Shown here: positions 25,086 through 37,096 of the stretch, piece after piece | Layout: every line of letters begins with the position of its first letter | How positions within the stretch are numbered: position 1 is the first letter of the stretch | DNA from: Kribbella steppae | Lineage (GTDB): Bacteria > Actinomycetota > Actinomycetes > Propionibacteriales > Kribbellaceae | Length of the DNA: 64,000 nt | NCBI RefSeq assembly: GCF_004342025.1 | Contig: NZ_SLWN01000005.1 | Span: 124,001-188,000 of the forward strand | Reading direction: 5' to 3' | Program-made: the position numbers and the translations under genes | Notes under the pieces: model-generated | What the model was told of the DNA's origin: nothing | Seen by the model: the letters and a program-made list of their open reading frames with translations, nothing else | Databases searched by the model: none

Positions 25086-25636
25086 TTGCCGTCACCACCC
25101 TCGGCCGGTGCGGCGGCACCGGTCAGTCCGAGGTAGTAGTCCTTCTCGGTGGAGCCGAGCTGCATCTCGTGCGGCGGCTCCTGCATCCCCGGCAGCAGCG
25201 GCGCCAGCAGGTCCTTCTTCTCGTAGATGAGGGACTCGCGGCTGCGGTCGGCCAGCTCGTACTCGTTGGTCATGGTGAGCGCCCGGGTCGGGCAGGCCTC
25301 GATGCACAGACCGCAGAGGATGCAGCGCAGGTAGTTGATCTGGTACACCCGGCCGTAGCGCTCACCCGGGGAGAAGCGGCCGGTCGCGTCGTCCGCGTTG
25401 TCCGCGCCTTCGACGTAGATCGCGTCCGCCGGGCAGGCCCACGCGCACAGCTCGCAGCCGATGCACTTCTCCAGACCGTCCGGCCAGCGGTTCAGCTGGT
25501 GACGGCCGTGGAAGCGTGGCGCGGTCGGCTTCTTCTCGAACGGGTACTGCTCGGTGAACACCTTCCGGAACATCGTCCGGAAGGTGACTCCGAACCCGGC
25601 TACCGGATCCCAGAGGGATTCCTTGACACTAGCCAC
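25082..25636 (-). CDS. nuoI: NADH-quinone oxidoreductase subunit I
   Basis: The 184-residue ferredoxin-like subunit has two [4Fe-4S] motifs, [16 protein letters not shown] and [16 protein letters not shown], which carry clusters N6a and N6b. They pass electrons to NuoB. The N-terminal helix region ([27 protein letters not shown]) is typical. The GTG start at 25636 lies inside the last codons of nuoH (8-base overlap). Confidence 0.96.
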   Translation of the reverse strand: MASVKESLWDPVAGFGVTFRTMFRKVFTEQYPFEKKPTAPRFHGRHQLNRWPDGLEKCIGCELCAWACPADAIYVEGADNADDATGRFSPGERYGRVYQINYLRCILCGLCIEACPTRALTMTNEYELADRSRESLIYEKKDLLAPLLPGMQEPPHEMQLGSTEKDYYLGLTGAAAPAEGGDGK

Positions 25637-26969
25637 GGCTGCCTTCCTTGCTACGGGTGTCAGTCTCGCTTCGGCTCGGCGTGTGAACGAGCGGTGGGGG
25701 CACCGGGTAGCCGCCGGCGAAGGCGTCGAAGTCCTTCGCCCGGTCGTCCTCGGTGGTCTTCTCTGGCTTGGGCTTCTGCGGGATGAACATGGTGATCACC
25801 GCGATCAGCAGGACCACACCCGCGGCCACCAGCAGCGTCGTCCGGCTGAAGGTGGTCTCCCGGCCGACCGCGCGGACGGTGGCGACCAGCAGGATCCAGC
25901 CCAGCGAGACCGGGATCAGGATCTTCCAGCCCAGCTTCATGAACTGGTCGTAGCGCAGCCGCGGCAGCGTTCCGCGCAGCCAGATGTAGAAGAAGATGAA
26001 GCACATCATCTTGCCGACGAACCACAGCACCGGCCAGTAGCCGGAGTTCGCGCCGTCCCAGATCGAGATCGGCCAGGGAGCCCGCCAGCCGCCCAGGAAC
26101 AGCGTGGTCGCCAGCGCCGACACGGTCGCCATGTTGATGTACTCGGCCAGGAAGAACATCGCGTACTTCATCGACGAGTACTCGGTCAGGAAGCCGGCCA
26201 CCAGCTCGCCCTCGGCCTCCGGCAGGTCGAACGGCGCCCGGTTGGTCTCGCCGATCATCGAGATCACGTAGATCACGAACGACGGGAACAACAAGAACGC
26301 GTACCAGCCCGGGATCGGGATGTCCGCGCCGAACAGGTTGATCGACTGGTTCGAGCCCTGCGCCGCGACGATCTCCGAGGTGGACATCGACCCGGCGAAC
26401 AGGAACACCGTCACCAGCGCCAGGCCCATGCCGACCTCGTAGGAGATCATCTGGGCGCTGGAGCGCAGACCGCCGAGCAGCGAGTACGTCGAGTTGGACG
26501 ACCAGCCGCCGAGCACGATGCCGTAGATGCCGATCGAGGCGACCGCCATCACGTACAGCACGGAGACCGGCAGGTCGGTGATCTGCAGCCGGGTGTAGGT
26601 GTCGGTGAACGGGATCCTCACCGTCGGCCCGAACGGGATCACCGCGAAGGTGAGGAAGGCCGGGATCGACACGATCACCGGTGCGGCGACGAAGACGAAC
26701 CTGTCGACGCCCTTGGGCATCAGGTCTTCCTTGAACATCAGCTTCATACCGTCGGCCAGCGACTGCAGCAGACCGGCCGGGCCGTGCACGTTCGGGCCGA
26801 TCCGGTGCTGCATCCGGGCCACCACCCGGCGCTCCCACCAGATGTTGAACAGTGTCAGCACGATCAGGAAGACGAAGACCAGCAGCACCTTGAGGCCGAC
26901 CACCCACCAGGCGTCGTTGCCGACGCCGGCGTCTGGTGTCGCGAGCGGGATACCTGCCACCAAACTCAT
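25629..26969 (-). CDS. nuoH: NADH-quinone oxidoreductase subunit H
   Basis: The 446-residue subunit has about eight to nine membrane helices and forms part of the quinone-binding site with NuoB and NuoD. Family motifs include [55 protein letters not shown] and [15 protein letters not shown]. The C-terminal 50 residues are a charged tail ([22 protein letters not shown]). ATG 26969 follows GGAGG and overlaps the nuoG stop; a longer frame to 27059 is not supported. Confidence 0.96.
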   Translation of the reverse strand: MSLVAGIPLATPDAGVGNDAWWVVGLKVLLVFVFLIVLTLFNIWWERRVVARMQHRIGPNVHGPAGLLQSLADGMKLMFKEDLMPKGVDRFVFVAAPVIVSIPAFLTFAVIPFGPTVRIPFTDTYTRLQITDLPVSVLYVMAVASIGIYGIVLGGWSSNSTYSLLGGLRSSAQMISYEVGMGLALVTVFLFAGSMSTSEIVAAQGSNQSINLFGADIPIPGWYAFLLFPSFVIYVISMIGETNRAPFDLPEAEGELVAGFLTEYSSMKYAMFFLAEYINMATVSALATTLFLGGWRAPWPISIWDGANSGYWPVLWFVGKMMCFIFFYIWLRGTLPRLRYDQFMKLGWKILIPVSLGWILLVATVRAVGRETTFSRTTLLVAAGVVLLIAVITMFIPQKPKPEKTTEDDRAKDFDAFAGGYPVPPPLVHTPSRSETDTRSKEGSRG

Positions 26970-29391
26970 GCGTTCCCTCCGGCGATCGTCACGATCGAGC
27001 CATGGTCTGCGTGCAGCGACCGGCGGACGTGAGAGTCGGCCGAGTTGGCCGGCAGCCACACCACGTTGTCGGCCATCGGCGTGATCACCACCGGCAGCCG
27101 GATCGACCCGGCGTCGGTGCTGACCACCAGCTCGTCACCATCGGCGACACCGACCCGGCGCGCGGTGGTGAGTGAGATCCGGGCGATCGGCGTACGGGCC
27201 GTCGCGGTCAGGTGCGGTTCGCCGTCGTTCGCGCGGCTGTCGTCGATCAGCATCCGCCAGGTCGCCAGCCGGGTGGAGTCGAACGCGCCGAGCGACGGAC
27301 CGGCCTGGTACGTCGGCTCCTGCGCGCGGTCCCCGTCCCAGCGGCCGAGCTCGTCGAACTCCCGCTTCGCACCGGCCGGAGTGCTGAACCCGATCGAGCG
27401 GTCCATCTCCTGCGCCAGCGCGGCCAGCGCGCGGACGTCGGGCATCGCGGTCGGCACCTTCAGCACCACCGGGAACGGCCGCTCGCGACCCTCCCAGTTG
27501 ATGAAGGTGCCGTCCTTCTCCGCCGGCGGAACCACCGGGAAGACGACATCGGCGTGCTCGGTGACCTGGGAGTTGCGGACCTCGAAGCTGACCACGAACG
27601 GCGCGGCCTCCAGCGCGGCCAGGGCCGCCGCCGGGTCCGGCAGGTCGTCGATCTCGACACCCGCGACCACCAGTGCCTGCAGCGAACCGGCTGCGGCGAG
27701 GATCTCGGTCAGGTCCCGGCCGACGGTCGCCGGCAGGCCGTCCACACCCCACGCGGCCTGCATGTCGACCCGCGCCTGCGGGTCGGACACCAGCCGGCCG
27801 CCGGGCAGCAGACCCGGCAGGCAACCCGCCTCGAGCGCGCCCCGGTCACCCGCACGACGCGGGATCCAGGCCAGCTGAGCACCCGTGTCGAGCGCGACCC
27901 GCAGTGCGGTCGAGTACCCGCCCGGCACACTGGCCAGCCGCTCGCCGACGATGATGATCGAGTCGGCCCCGAGCGACGCCAGCGCGGCCGCTCCGGTCTC
28001 ACCGGCATTGCCGAGATCGGCCAGTACGGCGGCCTCGGTCCCCGGCGACGCCTGTACGACGACACCGTCGAGCTTCTCGATACCGCGCGAACCGTAGGCC
28101 GCGACCGTGAAGACCTTGGTGCCGTGCGAGCGGACGCCCTTGCGGAGCCGCAGGAACACCGACGGCGCTTCCTCCTCGGGCTCGAACCCGACGAGCAGAA
28201 CCGATCCGGCCTTCTCCAGGTCGCCGAACGTCGTACCCAAACCGGTGCCGGCCACCGCGGCGGCGAGGAAGTCCGCCTCCTCCGCGGAGTGCGGCCGGGC
28301 CCGGAAGTCGATGTCATTGGTGCCGAGGGCAACCCGGGCGAACTTCGAGTACGCGTAGGAGTCCTCGACCGTGAGCCGGCCGCCGGTCAGCACCGCCGCG
28401 TTACCGCGGGCCGCGGTCAGCTTCTCCGCCGCAAAGGTCAGCGCCTCCGGCCAGGACGCCGGCCGCAGCTCGCCGTCCTCGCGGATCAGCGGGTGGGTCA
28501 GCCGGTCACCGGTGGTCGCGTAGTTGAACGCGAACCGGTCCTTGTCGGAGATCCACTCCTCGTTCACCTGCGGGTCGTCACCGGCCAGCCGGCGCATCAC
28601 CTTGCCGCGCCGGTAGTCGACCCGGATCGCCGCACCGGAGGAGTCGTGCTCCGCCACCGACGGAACCGAAACCAGGTCGAACGGCCGGGACCGGAACCGG
28701 TACGCCGCGCTGGTCAGCGCACCCACCGGGCAGATCTGGATGGTGTTGCCGGAGAAGTAGCTCTCGAACGGCTCCTTCTCGTAGATGCCGACCTGCTGCA
28801 GCGCACCGCGCTCGACCAGCGCGATGAACGGGTCACCGGCGATCTGCTCGGAGAACCGGGTGCAGCGGGCACACAGCACGCAGCGCTCGCGGTCCAGCAG
28901 CACCTCGGCCGAGATGTTGATCGGCTTCGGGTAGGTCCGCTTGATCTCGGTGAACCGGGACTCGCCACGGCCGTTGGTCATCGCCTGGTTCTGCAGCGGG
29001 CACTCGCCGCCCTTGTCGCAGACCGGGCAGTCCAGCGGGTGGTTGATCAGCAGGAACTCCATGTTCCCGTGCTGCGCCTTGTCCGCCACCGGCGAGGTCA
29101 CCTGGGTCCGGACCACCATGCCGTCGGCGACGGTGATCGTGCAGGAGGCCTGCGGCTTCGGCATACCCCGGCCGTTCCCGGCGTCGGTGATCTCGACCAG
29201 GCACTGCCGGCAGGCGCCGACCGGGTCGAGCAGCGGGTGGTCGCAGAACCGGGGGATCTGGATCCCGATCTGCTCCGCGGCCCGGATCAGCAGGGTGTTC
29301 TTCGGAACCTTGACCTCGATGTCGTCGATGGTCACGGTGATCAGGTCAGTCCGCTCCACCTCCGACCCGGCCGGGGGGTTCGCTTGGATCG

Positions 29392-29395
<4 letters not shown>
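26966..29395 (-). CDS. nuoG: NADH-quinone oxidoreductase subunit G
   Basis: The 809-residue Fe-S subunit has an N-terminal [2Fe-2S] ferredoxin domain ([19 protein letters not shown]). The N5 site [15 protein letters not shown] supplies His plus three Cys, and a pair of 4Fe sites includes CVLCARC and ICPVGAL. A molybdopterin-oxidoreductase-like domain without Mo ligation follows, and residues 700-809 resemble a molybdopterin dinucleotide-binding fold. The ATG at 29395 overlaps the nuoF stop; a further upstream frame lies inside nuoF. Confidence 0.95.
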
Positions 29396-30693
<1,298 letters not shown>

Positions 30694-30695
30694 GG

Positions 30696-31508
30696 TCAGT
30701 CCTCCTTCCGGGAGTCGGGAGTGGCCGGGGACCCTGTGCCGGACTCACGTCCGGGCTGGTCCTCGGGACGCGGGCCGGGAACGGAGTCGATCGGGGCCCG
30801 GGAGCCGCCGCGACCACCCGGAGCCGTCCAGTTGCGCTCGCGGGCGAGCCGCAGACCGGCCAGCGTCGCCTTGCCGCCGGTCGGGCCCTCGTCGGCGCGG
30901 CCGTCGGGGAACCCGGCCAGCACCCGCTCGGCCTCGCGCCAGGTGCAGATCGTCGCACCGCGCGGGGACTTCACCTCGGTGCCCTCGCGCAGGTCGTCGA
31001 CCAACTGGGTGGCCGACTCCGGCGTCATGTCGTCGAAGAACTCCCAGTTCACCATCATCACCGGCGCGTAGTCGCAGGCGGCGTTGCACTCCAGGTGCTC
31101 GAGGGTGATCTTGCCGTCCTCGGTGGTCTCGTCGTTGCCGACGTCGAGGTGCTGCTTCAGCCGGTCGAAGATCAGGTCGCCGCCCATGACGGCGCACAGC
31201 GTGTTGGTGCAGACCCCGACGTGGTAGTCGCCGACCGGGCGGCGCTTGTACATCGTGTAGAAGGTCGCGACCGCGGACACCTCGGCGCCGGTCAGCCCGA
31301 GCACGTCGGCGCAGGCCTCGATGCCCTCCGGGGTGACCCGGCCCTCGACCGACTGCACCAGGTGCAGCATCGGCAGCAGCGCGGACCGGCCTTCGGGGTA
31401 GCGGGCGGCCAGCTCGCGCATCTCCGCGATCGTGGTCTCGGTGATGTTGGAGTCACCGGTGCTGTACGGCACCGGCTTGTCGGTCGCTGTCGCGTGATTC
31501 TCGGCCAT
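30696..31508 (-). CDS. nuoE: NADH-quinone oxidoreductase subunit E, with C-terminal extension
   Basis: The first about 165 residues are a thioredoxin-like [2Fe-2S] domain with cluster ligands in CTNTLC and CNAAC (cluster N1a). Beyond that are about 100 residues not found in minimal NuoE. They include a conserved-looking stretch, REGTEVKSPRGATICTWREAERVLAGF, and then a disordered Pro/Gly/Ser/Glu-rich tail. Extended NuoE of 240-270 residues is usual in actinobacteria. The ATG at 31508 immediately follows the nuoD stop. Confidence 0.94.
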   Translation of the reverse strand: MAENHATATDKPVPYSTGDSNITETTIAEMRELAARYPEGRSALLPMLHLVQSVEGRVTPEGIEACADVLGLTGAEVSAVATFYTMYKRRPVGDYHVGVCTNTLCAVMGGDLIFDRLKQHLDVGNDETTEDGKITLEHLECNAACDYAPVMMVNWEFFDDMTPESATQLVDDLREGTEVKSPRGATICTWREAERVLAGFPDGRADEGPTGGKATLAGLRLARERNWTAPGGRGGSRAPIDSVPGPRPEDQPGRESGTGSPATPDSRKED

Positions 31509-32861
31509 CTATCGGTCCACTCCACCCATCACCGGGTCAAGGCTGGCGACGGCGACGATCACGTCGGCGACCTGTGCGCCCTCGCACATGATCGGCATCG
31601 CCTGCAGGTTTGCGAAGGACGGGTCACGGAAGTGCGCCCGGTACGGCTTGGTGCCGCCGTCGGAGACCAAGTGGCAGCCCAGCTCGCCGCGCGGCGACTC
31701 CAGCGCCACGTACGCCTGGCCGGCCGGCACCCGGAAGCCCTCGGTGACCAGCTTGAAGTGATGGATCAGCGCTTCCATCGACTCGCCCATGATGTGCTTG
31801 ATGTGGTCGAGCGAGTTGCCCATCCCGTCGGAGCCGACGGCCAGCTGGCTCGGCCAGCCGATCTTCTTGTCGGCCACCATCACCGGCTCGCCCTCCATCT
31901 TGGCCAGCCGGTCGGCGCACTGCTCGACGATCTTCAGCGACTCGTGCATCTCCTGCAGCCGGACCCGGAACCGCCCGTAGGAGTCCGCGGTGTCCCAGGT
32001 CGGTACGTCGAAGTCGTACGTCTCGTACCCGCAGTACGGCTGGGTCTTGCGCAGGTCCATCGCGTACCCGGTCGAGCGCAGCGGCGGGCCGGTGATGCCC
32101 AGCGCCATGCAGCCGCTCAGGTCCAGGTAGCCGACGTTCTGCAGCCGGGCCTTGAAGATCGGGTTCGCGTTGCACAGCTCGGCGTACTCGGGCAGGTGCT
32201 TGTTCATCCAGGTGATGTACTCGCGGATCTTGTCCAGCGCACCCGGCGGCAGGTCCTGGGCGACACCGCCCGGCCGGATGAACGCGTGGTTCATCCGCAG
32301 GCCGGTGATCAGCTCGAACAGGTCGAGCGTCATCTCCCGCTCACGGAAGCCGATCGTCATCACCGTGAGCGCGCCGATCTCCATCCCACCGGTGGCGATG
32401 CAGACCAGGTGGCTGCTGATCCGGTTGAGCTCCATCAGGAGCACCCGCATCACGTTCGCCTTCTCCGGGATCTGGTCCTCGATCCCGAGCAGCCGCTCGA
32501 TCGCGAGGCAGTAGGCCGCCTCGTTGTAGAACGGCGCCAAGTAGTCCATTCGGGTGCAGAACGTGACGCCCTGCGTCCAGGAGCGGAACTCCATGTTCTT
32601 CTCGATACCGGTGTGCAGGTAGCCGATGCCGCAGCGGGCCTCGGTCACCGTCTCGCCCTCGATCTCGAGGATGAGCCGGAGCACGCCGTGGGTGGACGGG
32701 TGCTGCGGGCCCATGTTGACGACGATCCGCTCTTCGGGCTCCTCGCCGAGGCCGGCCACGACCGAGTCCCAGTCCTGACCGGTGACGGTGAAGACCTTGC
32801 CCTCGGTGGTGTCGCGAGTAGTCGCGTACGGGTCTGAGGGTGTCGATTGTGTCTGGGTCAT
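31509..32861 (-). CDS. nuoD: NADH-quinone oxidoreductase subunit D
   Basis: The 450-residue 49-kDa-type subunit shapes the quinone pocket. It shows [15 protein letters not shown] with the quinone-binding His, [41 protein letters not shown] and a C-terminal [11 protein letters not shown]. The ATG at 32861 shares one base with the nuoC stop (TGATG). A longer upstream frame is a shadow of nuoC. Confidence 0.96.
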   Translation of the reverse strand: MTQTQSTPSDPYATTRDTTEGKVFTVTGQDWDSVVAGLGEEPEERIVVNMGPQHPSTHGVLRLILEIEGETVTEARCGIGYLHTGIEKNMEFRSWTQGVTFCTRMDYLAPFYNEAAYCLAIERLLGIEDQIPEKANVMRVLLMELNRISSHLVCIATGGMEIGALTVMTIGFREREMTLDLFELITGLRMNHAFIRPGGVAQDLPPGALDKIREYITWMNKHLPEYAELCNANPIFKARLQNVGYLDLSGCMALGITGPPLRSTGYAMDLRKTQPYCGYETYDFDVPTWDTADSYGRFRVRLQEMHESLKIVEQCADRLAKMEGEPVMVADKKIGWPSQLAVGSDGMGNSLDHIKHIMGESMEALIHHFKLVTEGFRVPAGQAYVALESPRGELGCHLVSDGGTKPYRAHFRDPSFANLQAMPIMCEGAQVADVIVAVASLDPVMGGVDR

Positions 32862-33568
32862 CAGTTGTACGACCTCCGCGTGTCGGGCGGTGGGATGACG
32901 GCGCCCTTGTACTCGACGTCGATACCGCCGAGCGGGTAGTCCTTGCGCTGCGGGTGACCCGGCCAGTCGTCCGGCATCTGGATCCGGGTCAGTGCCGGGT
33001 GACCGTCGAAGATGATGCCGAAGAAGTCCCAGGTCTCCCGCTCGTGCCAGTCGTTGGCCGGGTAGACCGAGACGACCGACGGGATGTGCGGGTCGGCGTC
33101 GGGTGCGGACACCTCGAGCCGGATCCGCCGGTTGTGGGTCATCGACATCAGGTGGTAGACCGCGTGCAGCTCGCGGCCGGTCTCGTTCGGGTAGTGCACG
33201 CCGCTGACGCCGGAGCAGAACTCGAACCGGAGCGCCTCGTCGTCGCGCAGGTGCTGACACACCTCGACCAGCCGCTCGCGCTGGACGTGCAGGGTCAGCT
33301 CGCTCCGGTCGACCACGACCTTCTCGATCGCACCGTCGCCGACCAGGCTCTCCAGCCGCTCGGTCGCGCCGTCGAACCAGGAGCCGTACGGCTTCGGCGT
33401 ACCGCCGGGCAACGCGACCTGGCGGCGCAGGCCGCCGAAGCCGGAGGTGTCACCGGTGCCACGGACACCGAACATGCCCTCGCGCTGGTCCACCACCTCG
33501 GCCGCCGGGGTCTGAGCGTCACCGGCCGCCGCGGTTGCCGGCAGGTTCTCGGGTTGCGTATTGCTCAC
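32861..33568 (-). CDS. nuoC: NADH-quinone oxidoreductase subunit C
   Basis: The 235-residue 30-kDa-type subunit has the signature [41 protein letters not shown]. The N-terminal 60 residues are low in complexity, then a short conserved [16 protein letters not shown]. The GTG at 33568 overlaps the nuoB stop (GTGA) and fits family length; ATG-initiated longer versions would run through nuoB. Confidence 0.95.
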   Translation of the reverse strand: MSNTQPENLPATAAAGDAQTPAAEVVDQREGMFGVRGTGDTSGFGGLRRQVALPGGTPKPYGSWFDGATERLESLVGDGAIEKVVVDRSELTLHVQRERLVEVCQHLRDDEALRFEFCSGVSGVHYPNETGRELHAVYHLMSMTHNRRIRLEVSAPDADPHIPSVVSVYPANDWHERETWDFFGIIFDGHPALTRIQMPDDWPGHPQRKDYPLGGIDVEYKGAVIPPPDTRRSYN

Positions 33569-34119
33569 CGCAGCAGCCCCTTCATCTCGAGCGTCGGCGA
33601 CGCGGTCAGCGCGGCGGCTTCCTGCTCCGCCTGCAGCGCCTTCTTGTTCGCGCCGAGCTTGCCGCTCTGGATGTCCTCGTGCAGCTTGAGGAACGCGTCC
33701 AGCAACATCTCCGGCCGCGGCGGACAGCCGGGCAGGTACATGTCGACAGGTACGACGTGGTCCACGCCCTGCACGATCGCGTAGTTGTTGAACATGCCGC
33801 CCGACGACGCGCAGACACCCATCGCGAGCACCCACTTCGGGTTCGGCATCTGGTCGTAGATCTGGCGCAGTACCGGGGCCATCTTCTGGCTCACCCGGCC
33901 GGCCACGATCATCAGGTCGGCCTGCCGGGGCGACGCCCGGAAGACCTCCATGCCGAACCGGGCGGCGTCGTACCGCGGCGCGCCGGTGGTCATCATCTCG
34001 ATCGCGCAGCAGGCCAGCCCGAAGGTTGCCGGCCACAACGAGGCCTTCCGCATGTAGCCGGACAGGCCCTCGATCGTGGTCAGCAGTACGCCGGCCGGAA
34101 GCTGTTCCTCAACACCCAT
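33565..34119 (-). CDS. nuoB: NADH-quinone oxidoreductase subunit B
   Basis: The 184-residue subunit carries the terminal cluster N2. The cysteines are present: tandem Cys in [11 protein letters not shown], then [10 protein letters not shown] and [13 protein letters not shown]. It hands electrons to quinone at the NuoB-NuoD interface. Starts with ATG three bases after nuoA. Confidence 0.97.
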   Translation of the reverse strand: MGVEEQLPAGVLLTTIEGLSGYMRKASLWPATFGLACCAIEMMTTGAPRYDAARFGMEVFRASPRQADLMIVAGRVSQKMAPVLRQIYDQMPNPKWVLAMGVCASSGGMFNNYAIVQGVDHVVPVDMYLPGCPPRPEMLLDAFLKLHEDIQSGKLGANKKALQAEQEAAALTASPTLEMKGLLR

Positions 34120-34122
34120 TGC

Positions 34123-34482
34123 TCAGTCCCACTCCAGTCCGCCGCGGCGCCACACGTAGGCGTACGCGACGAAGACGGTGACGATGAAGATGACCATCTC
34201 GATCAGCCCGAACAGCGCCATCTGGTCGAAGGCGACCGCCCACGGGTAGAGGAAGATGATCTCGATGTCGAACACGATGAAGAGCATCGCGGTGATGTAG
34301 TACTTCACCGGGAACCGCCCGCCACCGACCGGCTGCGGGGTCGGCTCGATCCCGCATTCGTAGGAGTCGAGCTTGGCCCGGTTGTAGCGCCTGGGTCCGA
34401 CCAGCGCGCTCGTCACCAAGGTGCCCGCCACGAAGATCGCCGCGAGCACACCGAGAACGAGGATCGGTACGTAAGGGTGCAT
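34123..34482 (-). CDS. nuoA: NADH-quinone oxidoreductase subunit A
   Basis: The 119-residue subunit has three membrane helices with the conserved YECGIEP loop and FDIEIIFLYPWAVAF. It is the first gene of the 14-subunit operon. The ATG is preceded by a strong AGGAGGGAG. The 104 bases between it and the upstream reductase gene hold this site and probably a promoter (a TGATAACAC stretch on the minus strand), though read-through from the reductase gene is possible. Confidence 0.96.
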   Translation of the reverse strand: MHPYVPILVLGVLAAIFVAGTLVTSALVGPRRYNRAKLDSYECGIEPTPQPVGGGRFPVKYYITAMLFIVFDIEIIFLYPWAVAFDQMALFGLIEMVIFIVTVFVAYAYVWRRGGLEWD

Positions 34483-34586
34483 CGGGTTCCTGCTCCCTCC
34501 TTCAGCCGGTGGTCTGTCTGTCTGCGTTTCCGAACAGCACTGTGTTATCAGTACCGCTGTGGCTCATCTCACTCGCCCCGCCGGTT

Positions 34587-35900
34587 TCAGGCGGCCGGGG
34601 CGACCTTGGTGAGGCCGTTGATGATCTTGTCCATCACGTCGCCGTCGCGCGGGTCGGTGAGGTTGGCAAGCAACTTCAGGGTGAACTTCATCAGCGTGGT
34701 GCGCGGCAGACCGTACTTCGTGCACAGCCGCATCACCTCCGGATTTCCGATCAGCTTCACGAAGATCCGGCCGAGCGTGTAGTAACCGCCGAACTCCTGC
34801 TTCAGCGCCTTCGGGTACGCCGACAACGCGCGCTCTCGCTGGTTCGGCTGCCGGTGCAGGGCCTGGGCGGCGACCTCGGCGGCGAACGCCCCGGACTCCA
34901 TCGCGTACGGGATGCCCTCGCCGTTGAACGGGTTGACCATGCCACCGGCGTCGCCGAGCAGCATCAGGCCGCGGGTGTAGTGCGGCTGCCGGTTGAAGCC
35001 CATCGGCAGGGCCGCGCCACGGATCGGGATGGTCTGGAACTCGTCCCGGAACTGCCACTCCTCCGGGGTGTTCTTCAGCCACTGCTTCAGCAGATCGGCG
35101 TAGTCGACCTTGCCGAACGCGTCGGACGTGTTCAGGATGCCGAGGCCGACGTTGACGGTGCCGTCGCCCATCCCGAAGATCCAGCCGTAGCCCGGCAGCA
35201 GGTTGCGCTGTCCCGGGTGCTGTGGGTCGTCGGCCCACAGTTCCAGCCACGACTCAAGGTAGTCGTCGTCGTGGCGCGGGCTGGTGAAGTAGGTGCGGAC
35301 GGCGACACCCATCGGGCGGTCGTCGCGCTTGTGCAGGCCCATCGCGATGCTCAACCGGGACGAGTTGCCGTCGGCAGCCATCACCAGCGGCGCCCGGAAC
35401 TCGAGGTCGGCACCGGCGCGCCGGCCGTTGTCGTCGACCGGCTTGGCGGTGACGCCGACGATGTGGCCCCGGTCGTCCAGGATCGGCGCGGAGACGTTGG
35501 TCCGCTCGCGCAGCCGGGCGCCGGCCTTGACGGCCTGCCGGGCGAGCATGTCGTCGAAGTCCATCCGGTTCCGGGTCAGACCGTAGTTCGGGTGGCTGGA
35601 CAGGTCCGGCCAGTCGAGCTGCAGCACGTGCCCGGCGCCCTGGATGCGCAGACCGTAGTTGCGGATCCAGCCGGCCTCTTCGGAGATGTCGATCCCCATG
35701 TTGATGATCTGCTTGGTACCGCGCGGGGTGAGCCCGTCGCCGCACACCTTCTCCCGGGGGAAGGCGGTCTTCTCCAGCAGTAGGACGTCGAGTCCCGCGT
35801 TGGCCAGGTGATAGGCGGCGGCCGAGCCCGCGGGTCCGGCGCCGACGACGATCACATCAGCGGTCTCCGCCTGCTGCCCGCTCGGCACGCTCTGGCTCAT
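34587..35900 (-). CDS. menJ: Geranylgeranyl reductase family flavoprotein, menaquinone reductase-like
   Basis: The 437-residue FAD enzyme has the dinucleotide motif GAGPAG at 20-25 and CGDGLTPRG. The second FAD motif is LLGDAGGMVNPFNGEGIPYAMESG. In mycobacteria the related MenJ (Rv0561c) saturates one isoprene unit of menaquinone. Location between menG and nuoA strongly supports the same job here, though other polyprenyl substrates are possible. I used ATG 35900 because it lies just ahead of the FAD fold; an ATG at 35951 would add 17 residues. Same strand as nuoA, 104 bases upstream of it. Confidence 0.85.
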   Translation of the reverse strand: MSQSVPSGQQAETADVIVVGAGPAGSAAAYHLANAGLDVLLLEKTAFPREKVCGDGLTPRGTKQIINMGIDISEEAGWIRNYGLRIQGAGHVLQLDWPDLSSHPNYGLTRNRMDFDDMLARQAVKAGARLRERTNVSAPILDDRGHIVGVTAKPVDDNGRRAGADLEFRAPLVMAADGNSSRLSIAMGLHKRDDRPMGVAVRTYFTSPRHDDDYLESWLELWADDPQHPGQRNLLPGYGWIFGMGDGTVNVGLGILNTSDAFGKVDYADLLKQWLKNTPEEWQFRDEFQTIPIRGAALPMGFNRQPHYTRGLMLLGDAGGMVNPFNGEGIPYAMESGAFAAEVAAQALHRQPNQRERALSAYPKALKQEFGGYYTLGRIFVKLIGNPEVMRLCTKYGLPRTTLMKFTLKLLANLTDPRDGDVMDKIINGLTKVAPAA

Positions 35901-36093
35901 CTCATTCCCGGCCTGGAAGTTTGGGGGCTGTGCGCTCGTGAATCGCTTCACGAAGCCTCGTCACCCGACAGTCTAGGACTGCCTGACGCGGACACGAAAC
36001 CGGCCCTGAATCCCTTGCTGGACAAAGATTTACGCACGTTTCACCTTGCGTAATTCAGCATCCGCCGTACTGCGGACCAGTGCCCCTGGTGGT

Positions 36094-36795
36094 CTACTTC
36101 GAGGGCTTCACCGCACGATGGATGGCGACCAGGCCGCCGGTGAGGTTGCGCCACTGCACCCGGGTCCAGCCGGAGGCCTCGATCGTGCGCGCGAGCGGCT
36201 CCTGCGCCGGCCAGGCGCGGACCGACTCGGCCAGGTACTCGTAGGCGTCCGGGTTGGTCGACACCGCCTTCGCCACCACCGGCACCGCCCGCATCATGTA
36301 CTCCAGGTACGCGACCCGGAACGGCTTCCAGGTCGGGTGCGAGTTCTCCAGTACGACGAGCCGCCCGCCCGGCCGGGTCACCCGCAGCATCTCCCGCAGC
36401 GCGACGGTGACGTCGTTCACGTTCCGCAGCGCCCACGAGATCGTCACCACGTCGAAGGTGTCGTCGGCGAACGGGAGCTGCAGGGCATCGCCGGCGATCA
36501 GGTCGAGCTCGGGGTAGCGGCGCTTGCCGACCCGGAGCATGCCGACCGAGAAGTCGCACGAGACCACCTCGGCGCCGGCCTCGCGCAGCTTGATACTCGA
36601 CGCACCGGTCCCGGCGGCCAGATCGAGGACCTTCATCCCCTTCCGCGGCGCGATCTCCGCGAACGTCTGCGGCCGCCAGTGCAGCTTCTCCAGCCCCATC
36701 GTGGCCACCGCGTTCGTCCGGTCGTACCCCTCGGCCACGTTGTCGAACATGGCCGCCACGGCATGCGGTTCTTTGCTCAGATCTGCGCGGGTCAC
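36094..36795 (-). CDS. menG: Demethylmenaquinone methyltransferase
   Basis: The 233-residue SAM-dependent methyltransferase performs the last step of menaquinone synthesis. It shows [19 protein letters not shown], the SAM motif [41 protein letters not shown] and the C-terminal [14 protein letters not shown]. All are UbiE/MenG signatures. GTG 36795 gives the expected length; a frame to 36858 lacks support. It is divergent from menF across 301 bases. The 193 bases before the reductase start (35901-36093) contain no gene. Confidence 0.93.
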   Translation of the reverse strand: MTRADLSKEPHAVAAMFDNVAEGYDRTNAVATMGLEKLHWRPQTFAEIAPRKGMKVLDLAAGTGASSIKLREAGAEVVSCDFSVGMLRVGKRRYPELDLIAGDALQLPFADDTFDVVTISWALRNVNDVTVALREMLRVTRPGGRLVVLENSHPTWKPFRVAYLEYMMRAVPVVAKAVSTNPDAYEYLAESVRAWPAQEPLARTIEASGWTRVQWRNLTGGLVAIHRAVKPSK

Positions 36796-37096
36796 CTGTC
36801 TAGTGTCCTGCACCGCCCTCCGTGTGCCAGCTCCGGTGTCCAGGTGGGTGCATCGCAAGGCGGAGGAGCTGCCTCGATGTGGTGTTCATCGTGGCTGCTT
36901 CTCCAACGCAGCGAGGTGCCCGCCTGGGCGCCGGAGATGGTGTGCGGAGGGCGGTGTTGGACGCGAGGTTCATCACGGCCGCGACGGGCGCCGAAACTCG
37001 CTGGACATGGGACAGGCATACGCTTGCATCTCGTGAGTGCATCTCCATGGAGCCGGCAGGCCATCGAGACCCGGGGCCGCAGCGAGGAGTGGTGCG
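36796..37096. other. Divergent intergenic region between menG and menF
   Basis: These 301 bases must hold promoters for both genes. I see a repeated TGCATCTC near 37026-37046, 55-75 bases before menF. GAGGAG at 37084-37089 is a good ribosome-binding site for the menF GTG. No convincing -35/-10 pair or operator stood out, and no small gene is credible. Confidence 0.4.
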